Positions 1 through 10,838 of a stretch of 64,000 nt of DNA are shown here, one piece after another. A program made the translations under genes and the position numbers. The notes under the pieces were generated by a model. It had not been told where the DNA came from. It searched no databases and worked only from the letters and a program-made list of their open reading frames with translations. Each line of letters opens with the position of its first letter. Positions within the stretch are counted from its first letter, which is position 1. The DNA comes from Pseudomonas capeferrum (GTDB taxonomy: Bacteria; Pseudomonadota; Gammaproteobacteria; Pseudomonadales; Pseudomonadaceae), in contig NZ_JMIT01000001.1 of assembly GCF_000731675.1 (NCBI RefSeq), positions 2,541,714-2,605,713 on the forward strand, in the 5' to 3' direction.

Positions 1-1
1 G

Positions 2-991
2 CGCATTGGTGGCATGCGCCTGTTCCAGACCGAGTCCTCGGACCGTTCCGAAAAGGTCATGCCCCGTTCGCACATGGTGGCCAAGTCGATCGTCGGCGTG
101 TACGTCGGCTTCTCCGTGCTCGGCGCGCTGGCCTTCTGGTGGGCCGGCATGCGGCCGTTCGATGCCATCAACCATGCCATGTCGGCGATTTCCACCGGCG
201 GGTTCTCGACCTCCGACCAGTCGCTGGCAAAATGGGATATCCCTGCCGTGCACTGGGTCGCGGTGGTGGTCATGATCCTCGGCAGCCTGCCCTTCACCCT
301 GTACGTGGCAACCCTGCGCGGCAACCGCAGGGCGTTGCTCCGCGACCAGCAGGTTCAGGGGTTGCTCGGCATGCTGGTGGTCACCTGGCTGGTGCTGGGC
401 TCCTGGTACTGGGCCACCACCAACCTGCACTGGCTGGATGCCTTGCGCCACGTGGCGCTGAACGTGACTTCGGTGGTGACCACCACCGGCTTCGCCCTGG
501 GCGACTACAGCCTGTGGGGCAATTTCTCGCTGATGCTGTTCTTTTACCTGGGCTTCATCGGCGGCTGCTCTGGCTCGACCGCAGGCGGTATCAAGATTTT
601 CCGCTTCCAGGTCGCCTACATCCTGCTCAAGGCCAGCCTCAACCAATTGATCCACCCGCGCGCAGTGATCAAGCAGAAGTACAACGGGCACCGCCTCGAC
701 GAAGAAATCGTGCGTTCGATCCTGACCTTCTCGTTCTTCTTCGCGATCACCATCTGCGTGATGGCGTTGCTGCTGTCGCTGCTGGGCGTGGACTGGATGA
801 CCGCACTGACCGGTGCTGCCGGCACGGTGTCGGGCGTAGGCCCGGGGCTGGGCGAAGTGATCGGCCCGGCCGGCAACTATGCCACGTTGCCGGACGCCGC
901 CAAGTGGATCCTCGCCGGCGGTATGCTGCTGGGCCGCCTGGAGATCATCACGGTGCTAGTGTTGTGCATGCCGGCGTTCTGGCGTCACTGA
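2..991 (+). CDS. trkH: TrkH family potassium uptake protein, 3' part
   Basis: This is the C-terminal 329 residues of a Trk-type potassium channel subunit of the inner membrane; the reading frame is already open at base 2, so the start lies outside the window. Three pore-loop signatures are visible: STGGFST near residue 68, TTTGFALGD near 160, and the GCSGSTAGGIK segment near 186, which is diagnostic for TrkH/TrkG. The conserved end GRLEI...PAFWR is present. TrkH works with the NAD-binding TrkA subunit, which is not in the window. Its last 44 bases overlap the convergent AraC-type gene. The family call is firm; TrkH versus a paralogue cannot be settled from a partial sequence. Confidence 0.9.
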   Translation, partial: RIGGMRLFQTESSDRSEKVMPRSHMVAKSIVGVYVGFSVLGALAFWWAGMRPFDAINHAMSAISTGGFSTSDQSLAKWDIPAVHWVAVVVMILGSLPFTLYVATLRGNRRALLRDQQVQGLLGMLVVTWLVLGSWYWATTNLHWLDALRHVALNVTSVVTTTGFALGDYSLWGNFSLMLFFYLGFIGGCSGSTAGGIKIFRFQVAYILLKASLNQLIHPRAVIKQKYNGHRLDEEIVRSILTFSFFFAITICVMALLLSLLGVDWMTALTGAAGTVSGVGPGLGEVIGPAGNYATLPDAAKWILAGGMLLGRLEIITVLVLCMPAFWRH

Positions 992-2009
992 GCCCCTCAG
1001 GCTCCGCGCCCAGACGGGCGCGGTACTCGCTGGGTGTGGCATCGAACCAGCGACGGAACGCCCGGTAGAAATTACTCGGGTCGGCAAAGCCCAACAGGTA
1101 GGCGGTTTCCAGCAAGGTCATGCCCGGCTGGGCGAGGTACTGCTCGGCCAGCTCACGCCGGGTATCGTCGAGCAAGGTCTGGAAGCTGGTACCTTCTTCT
1201 TGCAGGCGCCGCTGCAAGGTACGTTGAGACAGGTGCAGGGCCTGGGCCAGGGTTTCGCGCTTGGGCTCGCCCTGGGGCAATATGCGGCACAGCACCTGGC
1301 GGACCCTGTGGGTCACCCGGCTTTCCGAGAAGCGCGCCAGGTACTCACCGGCAAAACGGTCATGCAGCACCGCCATCGCCTCGTTGGCAGTCGGCAGCGG
1401 CGCCTCCATGTCGGCACGCTCGAACACCAGTGCATCGTGCGGTGCGTCGAACACCAGCGGTGAGTGGAACGCCACCTTGTAAGGTTCGACGTTCTTGGGC
1501 TGCGGCCCCTGAATCAGCACACGTCGTGGCTGAATGTCACGCCCGCTGAGCCAGGTGCACAACGCCAGCGCACACGCCAACGACGCTTCGGCGCTGTGCC
1601 GGGTTGGCGGCAGATGGTCGCCATGCACGGTCAGAACCAGCGAATAGCCCTCTGGGCCAAGGCGAAAGCTGAGGTCGGAACTTTCGGCAATGATGCGCTG
1701 GTACCGCACCAGCCGCTCGAAACCTTCGGCCAGGGTGCGGCTGGACATCAACGCATAGCCCACCACATGGAACGACGCCGGGCGCACCACCCGCGCCATG
1801 TTCAGGCCGATGGCTTCGTTGCCCGACAGCTCTACCGCCAGCTGCCAGAGCCGGGTCATGGCGTCCTGGGGGAAACGCGCGTCGGGGTCATCGAGGGCAG
1901 CGAAGTCCAGCCCTAGCTGCTTGAACATGGCCGGGCAGTCGAGCCCTTCCAGCTCGAGTGCCTTGACGATCCCTGATGCCCAGCTGGCTGACGTGGTTCT
2001 TTCACTCAT
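948..2009 (-). CDS. AraC family transcriptional regulator (arabinose-binding-like N-terminus)
   Basis: A 353-residue regulator with a ligand-binding N-terminal half of the Arabinose_bd type (the RFPQDAMTRLWQLAVELSG region) and a C-terminal AraC HTH domain from about residue 245, with the typical QRTLQRRLQEEG and LGFADPSNFYRAFRRW helices. The ATG at 2009 was chosen because it starts the conserved domain; the frame stays open upstream for 119 codons without family similarity. The length fits the OruR/ArgR-like group of Pseudomonas regulators that often control catabolic genes. The target is not evident: the neighbours are trkH (convergent) and a DUF962 gene (divergent). Confidence 0.85.
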   Translation of the reverse strand: MSERTTSASWASGIVKALELEGLDCPAMFKQLGLDFAALDDPDARFPQDAMTRLWQLAVELSGNEAIGLNMARVVRPASFHVVGYALMSSRTLAEGFERLVRYQRIIAESSDLSFRLGPEGYSLVLTVHGDHLPPTRHSAEASLACALALCTWLSGRDIQPRRVLIQGPQPKNVEPYKVAFHSPLVFDAPHDALVFERADMEAPLPTANEAMAVLHDRFAGEYLARFSESRVTHRVRQVLCRILPQGEPKRETLAQALHLSQRTLQRRLQEEGTSFQTLLDDTRRELAEQYLAQPGMTLLETAYLLGFADPSNFYRAFRRWFDATPSEYRARLGAEPEGLSDARTPACTTLAP

Positions 2010-2162
2010 GACAGGCTTCTTATGCTGACCGCTCCTGCGGTGAACCCCAAGGATACTCAATTGGCGCCTATTGTCACTGGTAGGCCCCGCCAATGACTCT
2101 AGACTCGATTCAGGCTCCACGCCGTGCATCTTATCCACAAGTATTAATCCCGGAGCACTGCC

Positions 2163-2474
2163 ATGACCCGCACAGCGCAGTTTCGCAGTTTTGCCGAGTT
2201 CTACCCCTACTACCTGGGCGAGCACAGCAACCCCACGTGCCGCCGCCTGCACTTTGTCGGGACGAGCCTGGTAATTGCCCTGCTGGCGTACACCATCGGC
2301 AGCGGCAAATGGTTGCTGCTGCTGGCCGTGCCGCTGTTCGGCTATGGGTTTGCCTGGGTCGGGCATTTCTTTTTCGAGAAGAACCGGCCGGCGACGTTTA
2401 CCTACCCGTTCTATAGCCTGATGGGGGATTTCGCCATGTTCCGCGATATTCTGCTGGGCAAGATCAGCCTGTAA
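2163..2474 (+). CDS. DUF962 / Mpo1-like membrane protein
   Basis: A 103-residue protein matching the DUF962 family, related to yeast Mpo1, a dioxygenase of fatty acid alpha-oxidation. The family's histidine signature is visible as an N-terminal H near residue 20 within EHSNPTCRRLHFVGT, and a second HFFFEKNRPATF block near residue 65. Two hydrophobic segments (about 30-45 and 47-62) suggest inner-membrane insertion. It is transcribed divergently from the AraC-type gene. Enzymatic activity is inferred from the family only. Confidence 0.85.
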   Translation: MTRTAQFRSFAEFYPYYLGEHSNPTCRRLHFVGTSLVIALLAYTIGSGKWLLLLAVPLFGYGFAWVGHFFFEKNRPATFTYPFYSLMGDFAMFRDILLGKISL

Positions 2475-2514
2475 ATCGCCGGGGCCGCATTGCGCGCCCC
2501 ATGCCGCTCAAGCC

Positions 2515-3327
2515 TCACGCCGATTCGCGCACCGTCGCCACCTTCTGCGCGCTCTGCGCCTGCACATCCGCCAGCCGATACAATTCGATGCAGCCATCCC
2601 AGTGCTCGATCAACGCCGTGCACGACTCCACCCAATCCCCGCAATTGAGGTACTCGACCTCCCCCACCTTGCGCATTTCGGCATGATGAATATGCCCGCA
2701 AACCACCCCGTGAAAGCCTCTGCGGGTGCACTCATGGGCAATGGCAGCCTCGAAGTCACTGATGAAGTTCACCGCGCCCTTGACCTTGTGCTTGAGGTAG
2801 GCCGACAACGACCAGTAGCCATAGCCGTAACGGGCACGCCAATGGTTGAGCCAACGGTTGAGCACCAGGGTGAACTCATACGCGCGGTCCCCCAGAAACG
2901 CCAGCCAGCGGTGGTAGCGGGTAATCACATCGAACTGGTCGCCATGGATCACCAGCAGGCGTCGGCCATCGGCAGTCAGGTGCTCGGCCTCGTCCACCAA
3001 CTGGATATTGCCCAGCATCAGCTTGGAATAGCGGCGCAGGAATTCGTCATGGTTGCCGGTGACATAAATCACCTCGGTGCCCCGCTTGCTCATGGTCAAC
3101 AGGCGTCGGATCACGTTGGTGTGGGCCTGCGGCCAATAGATGCCGCCGCGCAGCTTCCAGCCATCGATGATATCGCCCACCAGGTAGATGCGGTCGGCCT
3201 GGTAGCCCTTGAGAAACCGCGACAGATACTCGGCCTGGCAGTCACGGGTGCCCAGATGTACATCGGATATCCATAAGGTGCGCACGCGCTGCTTGCGCGA
3301 GGGACGGGAGAGTTCGGCATGGGTCAT
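2515..3327 (-). CDS. Calcineurin-like metallophosphoesterase (LpxH-type fold)
   Basis: A 270-residue dinuclear-metal phosphoesterase. The metal-binding blocks occur in order: SDVHLGTRD (about 21-29), GDIIDGW (about 52), GNHDE (about 90), HGDQFD (about 127) and CGHIHH (about 215). It resembles the UDP-2,3-diacylglucosamine diphosphatase group but carries longer insertions typical of the second, non-LpxH paralogue in Pseudomonas, so the substrate is uncertain. The ATG at 3327 places the phosphoesterase domain right after a short basic leader. It is a single gene convergent with the DUF962 gene. Confidence 0.85.
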   Translation of the reverse strand: MTHAELSRPSRKQRVRTLWISDVHLGTRDCQAEYLSRFLKGYQADRIYLVGDIIDGWKLRGGIYWPQAHTNVIRRLLTMSKRGTEVIYVTGNHDEFLRRYSKLMLGNIQLVDEAEHLTADGRRLLVIHGDQFDVITRYHRWLAFLGDRAYEFTLVLNRWLNHWRARYGYGYWSLSAYLKHKVKGAVNFISDFEAAIAHECTRRGFHGVVCGHIHHAEMRKVGEVEYLNCGDWVESCTALIEHWDGCIELYRLADVQAQSAQKVATVRESA

Positions 3328-3454
3328 GGGCGGGCTCCGGCGCAGTTTGCTGGAGCCTGGCAGGTGCACATGACAGTGCAGTGGCAAAACGGTTACCCGT
3401 GATGGCCTGCCGTGAATGAGGCACAATGCGCACCTGCCCTGCGAGGACGCCCCC

Positions 3455-4228
3455 ATGACCACCGGCCCGATTCTCTCGCTGCGCCGTTACCGGAACAGCC
3501 TGATTACCCACAGCCACGAACATCCGCAACTGGTATTCGGCTTGGCTGGACGCTTGCACTTCGAGGTCCAGGGCCACGGGGCACGGGTTGATCGCCAGGG
3601 CCTGATGGTGGTGCCGGCAGGCGCACATCACACCTGCGCCAGCGATGCTGGCAGCGATTGCCTGGTGCTGGATGTGCCCGGGGAGCACTGGTTGCGTGAA
3701 CAGCTGGGCGAGCATGCCGATGCCAGCCGTCGCCTGCTCGATCGCCCCGCTGCCTTGGGCCTGGATAGCCGCCAGCAGCAGTTGGTCGACTGGCTGGCGA
3801 CCAGCCCCATCGACGACCCGCTGATTGCCCGGCAAGGCGCGGCGCTGCTGTTGGCCAGCCTCAACCCCGCGGCAGCCGCAAGCATCCGGCCCAGCCAGCG
3901 CCTGCCTTATGCCGCCTTCGATGCGCATATCGAGCAACATGCCGCCCACCCCTTGCAGGTGGCCGACCTGGCGCGCCTGGCCGGCCTGTCCACTGCGCGG
4001 CTGCATGCGCGCTTCATCGCCGAATGCGCGATGACGCCGATGGACTACATTCGCCAGCGGCGCCTGCTCAAGGCGCGGCAGCTGGTGGAGCGGACCTTGC
4101 TGCCGTTGGGCGAGATTGCGGCGCAGGTGGGGTACAGCTCGCAGAGTGCGTTTTCGGCGGCGATGCTACGGGCGTTTGGCTGTACACCGCTAGCCTTGCG
4201 GCGAGCGTCTGGCGACAACGGACGCTAG
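3455..4228 (+). CDS. AraC family transcriptional regulator with cupin N-terminus
   Basis: A 257-residue regulator. The N-terminal 90 residues read as a cupin sensor (HSHEHPQLVFGLAGRLHFEV, then VVPAGAHHTC). The C-terminal HTH_18 domain (about 160-255) holds PLQVADLARLAGLSTARLHARF and GEIAAQVGYSSQSAFSAAMLRAFG. The ATG at 3455 follows a GCGAGGA ribosome-binding site; an in-frame ATG 39 bases upstream lacks one. Such short AraC proteins often regulate an adjacent exporter, and a DMT exporter lies 175 bp downstream on the same strand beyond a REP pair. That link is inference. Confidence 0.85.
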   Translation: MTTGPILSLRRYRNSLITHSHEHPQLVFGLAGRLHFEVQGHGARVDRQGLMVVPAGAHHTCASDAGSDCLVLDVPGEHWLREQLGEHADASRRLLDRPAALGLDSRQQQLVDWLATSPIDDPLIARQGAALLLASLNPAAAASIRPSQRLPYAAFDAHIEQHAAHPLQVADLARLAGLSTARLHARFIAECAMTPMDYIRQRRLLKARQLVERTLLPLGEIAAQVGYSSQSAFSAAMLRAFGCTPLALRRASGDNGR

Positions 4229-4271
4229 GCGCGCGACAGATCGTATTGGCCTGAGGACTTACACTGTGCCT

Positions 4272-4376
4272 GCACTGGCCCTTTCGCGGGGCAAGCCCGC
4301 TCCCACACATACAGCATTGATCCTGAGGGTGATGCAATACTTGTGGGAGCGGGCTTGCCCCGCGAAGGGCCAGTGC
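4272..4376. repeat. REP inverted pair
   Basis: Two copies of a 35-base Pseudomonas REP face each other: 'ggccctttcgcggggcaagcc...' at 4272-4308 and its near-perfect complement at 4341-4376, separated by about 32 bases. They lie between an AraC-type gene and a DMT exporter. Such pairs are common in P. putida intergenic DNA and can fold into a long hairpin in the transcript. Confidence 0.85.
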
Positions 4377-4403
4377 TGACCTGCTCTTGCTCAAGGACCC
4401 ACC

Positions 4404-5294
4404 ATGAACCACCGCACTGCCCTAGGCGCCCTGCACATCGGCGCGCTGTTTTTCGGCCTCACCGGGGTGTTTGGCAAACTGGCCGCCAGCGCCAGCCCGG
4501 CGATCATCGTCTTCGGCCGCGCGGCCTTCGCCGTCATCGCCCTGGCGCTGTTCGCCCAGTTCGCCCGCAAAGGCTGGCACCGGCTGACAGGCCCGGATGT
4601 GCGCCGCTTGCTGCTGGGCGGGGTACTGCTGGCGGGTCACTGGGTCAGCTTCTTCATTGCCGTCAAGGTCGGCGGTGTAGCCATCGCCACCCTGGGCTTT
4701 ACCAGCTTCCCGGCCTTTACCGTGATCCTTGAAGGGGTGCTGTTCCGCGAACGCATCCGCCGCAACGAAGCCGTGCTGGTCGTGCTGGTGTGCATCGGCC
4801 TGGTGCTGGTCACCCCGGCATTCGACCTGGCCAGCCAGGCCACCGGGGGCCTGCTTTGGGCAATGCTGTCGGGGCTGCTGTTCTCGCTGCTGTCGCTGAC
4901 CAACCGCGCCGGCTCCGGGCGCTTGCCAGCAGTGCAGGCAGCGCTGTGGCAGAACCTGGTGGTCAGCCTCTGCCTGTTGCCGTTCGCAGCGTCGGGGCTG
5001 GCGGCGGTGACGCCGATGGACTGGGTGTGGATCGCCCTGCTCGGCATCTTCTGCACCGGCGTGGCCCACAGCTTGTTCGTCGCCAGCCTGGCCGTGATCA
5101 AGGCGCGTACCGCCGCCGTGGTGTTCGGTATGGAGCCGGTGTATGGCATCGCCGTGGCCTGGGCGGTGTTCGCCGAGACCCCTACTGTGCGCATGCTGCT
5201 GGGGGGCGCGCTGATCATTTTCGCCATTGTGCTGTCCAGCCGCCCGGCTGCCGAACAACCCGCCAAGCCCCGGCCTTTGGCAGAGGGTACGTAA
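4404..5294 (+). CDS. EamA/DMT family transporter
   Basis: A 296-residue inner-membrane protein with about ten hydrophobic segments and the two-fold EamA repeat (roughly 10-135 and 150-280). Signature stretches such as GHWVSFFIAVKVGGVAIATL and FGMEPVYGIAVAWAVFAE are typical of RhaT/RarD-like drug/metabolite exporters. The ATG follows an AAGGA site seven bases upstream. The substrate cannot be predicted. The stop codon lies against the end of the convergent SelW-like gene. Confidence 0.88.
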   Translation: MNHRTALGALHIGALFFGLTGVFGKLAASASPAIIVFGRAAFAVIALALFAQFARKGWHRLTGPDVRRLLLGGVLLAGHWVSFFIAVKVGGVAIATLGFTSFPAFTVILEGVLFRERIRRNEAVLVVLVCIGLVLVTPAFDLASQATGGLLWAMLSGLLFSLLSLTNRAGSGRLPAVQAALWQNLVVSLCLLPFAASGLAAVTPMDWVWIALLGIFCTGVAHSLFVASLAVIKARTAAVVFGMEPVYGIAVAWAVFAETPTVRMLLGGALIIFAIVLSSRPAAEQPAKPRPLAEGT

Positions 5295-5576
5295 TCAGCG
5301 GTCGTTGTGGCCCAAGTCGCGCTGCGGGTCGATCTGGTCACGTACCCGCTGCTTGAGCACCTTGGCCTCCGGGAACCCACCGTCGGCCTTGCGCTCCCAG
5401 ATCAGCACACCATTGCAGGTGATGCGGAAGATGCCACCGGTGCCAGGCTCCAGCGCCACCCGGCCGAGGTCGTCGGCAAAGGTACTGAGCAGCTCCTGGG
5501 CCAACCAGGCGGCGCGCAGCAACCACTGGCACTGGGTGCAATAAATGATGACGATTTCCGGCTTGCTGATGGCCAT
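5295..5576 (-). CDS. SelT/SelW/SelH family (Rdx) protein
   Basis: A 93-residue thioredoxin-like protein. The CTQC motif near residue 14 corresponds to the CxxC/CxxU redox site of selenoprotein W homologues; here both positions are cysteine. The FADDLGRVALEPGTGGIFRIT block and GVLIWERKADGGFPEAKVLKQ end are characteristic of bacterial Rdx members. A GGAG site precedes the ATG. It is divergent from plpD with about 67 bp between start codons. The cellular role of this family in bacteria is poorly defined. Confidence 0.88.
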   Translation of the reverse strand: MAISKPEIVIIYCTQCQWLLRAAWLAQELLSTFADDLGRVALEPGTGGIFRITCNGVLIWERKADGGFPEAKVLKQRVRDQIDPQRDLGHNDR

Positions 5577-5643
5577 GGTGAAGCATCTCCAGGTAAGGGG
5601 CCGCTTATACTAGCGGTCTTTCGCCCACGGTTTGAGACTCACG

Positions 5644-7830
5644 ATGCGCCGTTTGCTGTTCTGTTTGTTGTCGATATTCGTTGCTGTCACGGCACATGCC
5701 GCCGAACAGGCTCGGCCCAAGGTCGGCTTGGTGCTGTCTGGCGGCGCGGCCCGTGGCCTGGCCCATATCGGCGTGCTCAAGGCCCTGGAGGAACAGGGCG
5801 TGCGCATCGACGCCATCGCCGGCACCAGCATGGGCGCGGTGATCGGCGGGCTGTACGCCTCCGGCTACAGTGTCGAAGAACTGGAAAAGCTGGCCACCAC
5901 CCTGGATTGGCAGCAAGCGCTGTCCGACGCGCCCCCGCGCAAGGACATCCCCTTCCGCCGTAAGCAGGACGACCGCGACTTTCTGGTCAAGCAGAAGCTG
6001 AGCTTTCGCGACGACGGCAGCCTGGGCTTGCCCCTGGGCGTGATTCAGGGCCAGAACCTGTCACTGCTGCTTGAAAGCAAATTGGCCCACACCGCCGACA
6101 CCCGCGACTTCGACAAGCTGCCGATCCCTTTCCGTGCGGTGGCCACCGACATCGCCAGTGGCGAAAAGGTGGTGTTCCGCCGCGGCCACCTGCCCCAGGT
6201 AATCCGCGCCAGCATGTCGATCCCTGCCGTGTTCGCCCCGGTCGAGCTGGATGGCCGGCTGTTGGTGGATGGCGGCATGGTCGACAACATTCCGCTGGAC
6301 GTGGCCCGCGACATGGGGGTGGACCTGGCCATCGTGGTCGACATCGGCACGCCACTGCGTGACCGCAAGCAACTGGCCACGGTGGTCGATGTGCTGAACC
6401 AGTCGATTACCCTGATGACCCGGCGCAACTCCGAAGAGCAGCTGGCCAGCCTGCACCGTGATGACATCCTGGTGCAGCCACCGCTGGCCGCGTTTGGCGT
6501 GACCGACTTCGGCCGGGCCCGCGAAATGATCGAAGCTGGCTACCGTGCCACGCGCCTGCTCGACCCGCGTCTGGCGGCGTTGCGCCAGCCCGAAGGTGAC
6601 AGCAGCCTGGCCATTGCCCGCTCGCCGCACCAACGCACCCCGGTGATTACCGCCATCAGGGTAGAGAACGACTCCAAGGTCAACGACGACGTGATCCGCT
6701 CCTATATCCGCCAGCCGATCAATGCGCCGCTTGAGCTGGACCGCCTGCAGACCGACATGGGCACGCTGTATGGCCTGGACTACTTTGACCGGGTGCAATA
6801 CCGTGTGGTGCACAAGGGCGCCGACAACACGCTGGTGATCAATGCCCGTGGCAGACGCGGCGGCACCGACTACCTGCGCCTGGGGCTTAACCTGTCGGAC
6901 GACCTGCGCGGCGACAGCGCCTTCAACCTCGGCGCCAGCTACCGGGTCAACGGCATCAACAGCCTGGGCGCCGAATGGCTGACCCGCGCGCAGATCGGCG
7001 ACCAACAGGAGCTCTACAGCGAGTTCTACCAACCGCTGGACGTAGGCTCGCGCTTCTTCATTGCCCCCTACCTGGACGTGGGCTCGCGCAACATCGAGGC
7101 GACCCTGGACAACGACCCGGTCGCCGAGTACCGCCTGGAGCGCTACGGTTTCGGCCTGAATGTGGGCCGGCAGATCGGCACCTACGGCGAGGTACGACTG
7201 GGTGCGGGCAAGGCCTGGGGCGAAGCCGAAGTGCGCATCGGCGACCAGGACCTGCCCAAGGTCAGCTTCAATGAAGGCTTCTACGAGCTCAAGTACTCGT
7301 TCGACACCCTCGACAACGTGTACTTCCCGCACAGTGGCGAAGACATCGGCCTGACCTTGCGCAAGTACGACAAATCGCTCGATTCCGACGAGGACTATCG
7401 CCAGTGGCTGTTCAGCCTGGACAAGGCCATCAGCAGTGGCCCGAACACCTGGGTGCTGGGCGGGCGCTACGGGCGCACGCTGGATGAAACGGAGGTGGTG
7501 CCGTCGAGCTTCGTGATGGGCGGCGCACGGGAGCTGTCAGGGTTCCGCCAGGACTCGGTGTCGGGGCAAAACGTCAGCTTGCTGCGCATGGTCTACTACC
7601 GCCGCCTGACCCCGCGGGCCTACGTGCCACTGGACTTCCCGCTGTATATCGGCGGGTCGCTGGAGCGTGGCCGGGCGTGGAACAACGACAACGAATTTGA
7701 CAGCGGCTATATCAATGCAGCGAGCATCTTCCTGGGGATGGAGACGCCGCTGGGGCCGCTGAACCTGAGCTACGGGGCCAACAGCGCACATGAGCAGGCG
7801 GTGTATCTGAACCTGGGGCATACGTTCTGA
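5644..7830 (+). CDS. plpD: Patatin-type phospholipase autotransporter (type Vd secretion)
   Basis: A 728-residue protein with three parts. A signal peptide (1-19, ends AHA) leads into a patatin lipase domain (about 25-300) with the oxyanion-hole GGAARG at 33-38, the nucleophile in GTSMG (Ser62) and the Asp of a DGG motif near residue 210. A POTRA-like segment follows (about 310-390), then a 16-strand Omp85/BamA-type barrel (about 390-728) ending in the terminal signature NLGHTF. The length equals that recalled for P. aeruginosa PlpD, the prototype of type Vd secretion. The ATG at 5644 is preferred over a TTG 12 bases upstream because it opens the signal peptide. Confidence 0.93.
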   Translation: MRRLLFCLLSIFVAVTAHAAEQARPKVGLVLSGGAARGLAHIGVLKALEEQGVRIDAIAGTSMGAVIGGLYASGYSVEELEKLATTLDWQQALSDAPPRKDIPFRRKQDDRDFLVKQKLSFRDDGSLGLPLGVIQGQNLSLLLESKLAHTADTRDFDKLPIPFRAVATDIASGEKVVFRRGHLPQVIRASMSIPAVFAPVELDGRLLVDGGMVDNIPLDVARDMGVDLAIVVDIGTPLRDRKQLATVVDVLNQSITLMTRRNSEEQLASLHRDDILVQPPLAAFGVTDFGRAREMIEAGYRATRLLDPRLAALRQPEGDSSLAIARSPHQRTPVITAIRVENDSKVNDDVIRSYIRQPINAPLELDRLQTDMGTLYGLDYFDRVQYRVVHKGADNTLVINARGRRGGTDYLRLGLNLSDDLRGDSAFNLGASYRVNGINSLGAEWLTRAQIGDQQELYSEFYQPLDVGSRFFIAPYLDVGSRNIEATLDNDPVAEYRLERYGFGLNVGRQIGTYGEVRLGAGKAWGEAEVRIGDQDLPKVSFNEGFYELKYSFDTLDNVYFPHSGEDIGLTLRKYDKSLDSDEDYRQWLFSLDKAISSGPNTWVLGGRYGRTLDETEVVPSSFVMGGARELSGFRQDSVSGQNVSLLRMVYYRRLTPRAYVPLDFPLYIGGSLERGRAWNNDNEFDSGYINAASIFLGMETPLGPLNLSYGANSAHEQAVYLNLGHTF

Positions 7831-7835
7831 AACGT

Positions 7836-7854
7836 GGGGCCGCTGTGCGGCCCC
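7836..7854. terminator. Hairpin between convergent plpD and marR genes
   Basis: A perfect 8-bp stem (GGGGCCGC / GCGGCCCC) with a TGT loop sits six bases after the plpD stop. It lacks a clear T-run on either strand, so it may be a weak terminator or a 3'-end stabiliser. Confidence 0.4.
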
Positions 7855-7860
7855 CAAAAA

Positions 7861-8298
7861 TCAGGGCTTTTCGAGGTTGCCGAGGATTTTCGCATGCACG
7901 CGCATGCACACCTCCAGGTCCGCTTCATCCACGCCGGTGAACAGCTCAAGCCGCAATGCATTGGCAATGGTCTCGATCTGTTCGATCAGCGGCTTGGCCG
8001 GTGGGCATAGCAGGATTTTCTTCGCCCGCCGGTCTTCAAGCACCGCTTGGCGCCGCACCAGGCCCTGCGCCTCGAGGCTGTCGAGCAAGCGTGCCAAGGT
8101 CGGGCCTTCGACCCCAACGCTCTGGGCCAATTCACGCTGAGTGGGGGCCTCCTCGAAACGGGCCAGGTGCAGCAACACCAGCCAGCGCGCCTGGGACAGG
8201 TTGAGCCCGGCCAGGCGGCGATCCAGCTCGGCACGCCAACCCCGGGACATCTGGGCCAGCTGCATGCCGAAGCGGTGTTGGTTGTCGGTCAGGGGCAT
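7861..8298 (-). CDS. MarR family transcriptional regulator
   Basis: A 145-residue winged-helix repressor with the MarR core: LNLSQARWLVLLHLARFEEAPTQ, recognition helix VEGPTLARLLDSLEAQG and wing residues VLEDRRAKKILL. It resembles the SlyA/HpaR side of the family, whose members respond to small aromatic ligands. The ATG at 8298 is used; a TTG two codons upstream is possible. Its own promoter region carries two short dyads (8314-8337) that could be its operator. No divergent target gene lies beside it; the next gene (recQ) is on the same strand and ends 150 bp upstream. Confidence 0.88.
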   Translation of the reverse strand: MPLTDNQHRFGMQLAQMSRGWRAELDRRLAGLNLSQARWLVLLHLARFEEAPTQRELAQSVGVEGPTLARLLDSLEAQGLVRRQAVLEDRRAKKILLCPPAKPLIEQIETIANALRLELFTGVDEADLEVCMRVHAKILGNLEKP

Positions 8299-8313
8299 AA
8301 GCAACTCATTGGA

Positions 8314-8337
8314 TAGATCTAATTATTAGGCAGCTAA
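8314..8337. promoter_or_regulatory. Candidate MarR operator dyads
   Basis: Two short inverted repeats lie 16-39 bases upstream of the marR-type start codon: TAGATCTA (8314-8321) and TTAG-GCAG-CTAA (8326-8337). A-T-rich TTAG/CTAA dyads are typical of SlyA/MarR binding sites. The assignment is inferred from position only. Confidence 0.4.
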
Positions 8338-8448
8338 CCATGACCCGGACCACGTGGCAAGGCTCGGGCACTTGCCAGTGTCCGATAATCGTCAAAAAAC
8401 ATGACAAAGGTCAGCAGTTGGCGGGTCTGGCCTCGAACCTTGTCGCGC

Positions 8449-10593
<2,145 letters not shown>

Positions 10594-10838
10594 GTGCAAC
10601 TCCACAAATCGCCGTACCATCCTGGATACAGGCTGGACGAAAAACCCGCCCCGCACACGCCGAATGCGTAAGCGGTTTTTGCCAGACGGCCGCAACAGCC
10701 CGCCCTGGATGAAAAATCGCGGATTATACCCCAGTGCCAACCCCCGCAGGAGGCTGCGGTGACAGACGTTCCCTTTGCCCTGCTTTCGCCGCAAGATGCT
10801 AGAATTCGTTATCGTTTATTCCCCAAGGTAGCCCTGTA

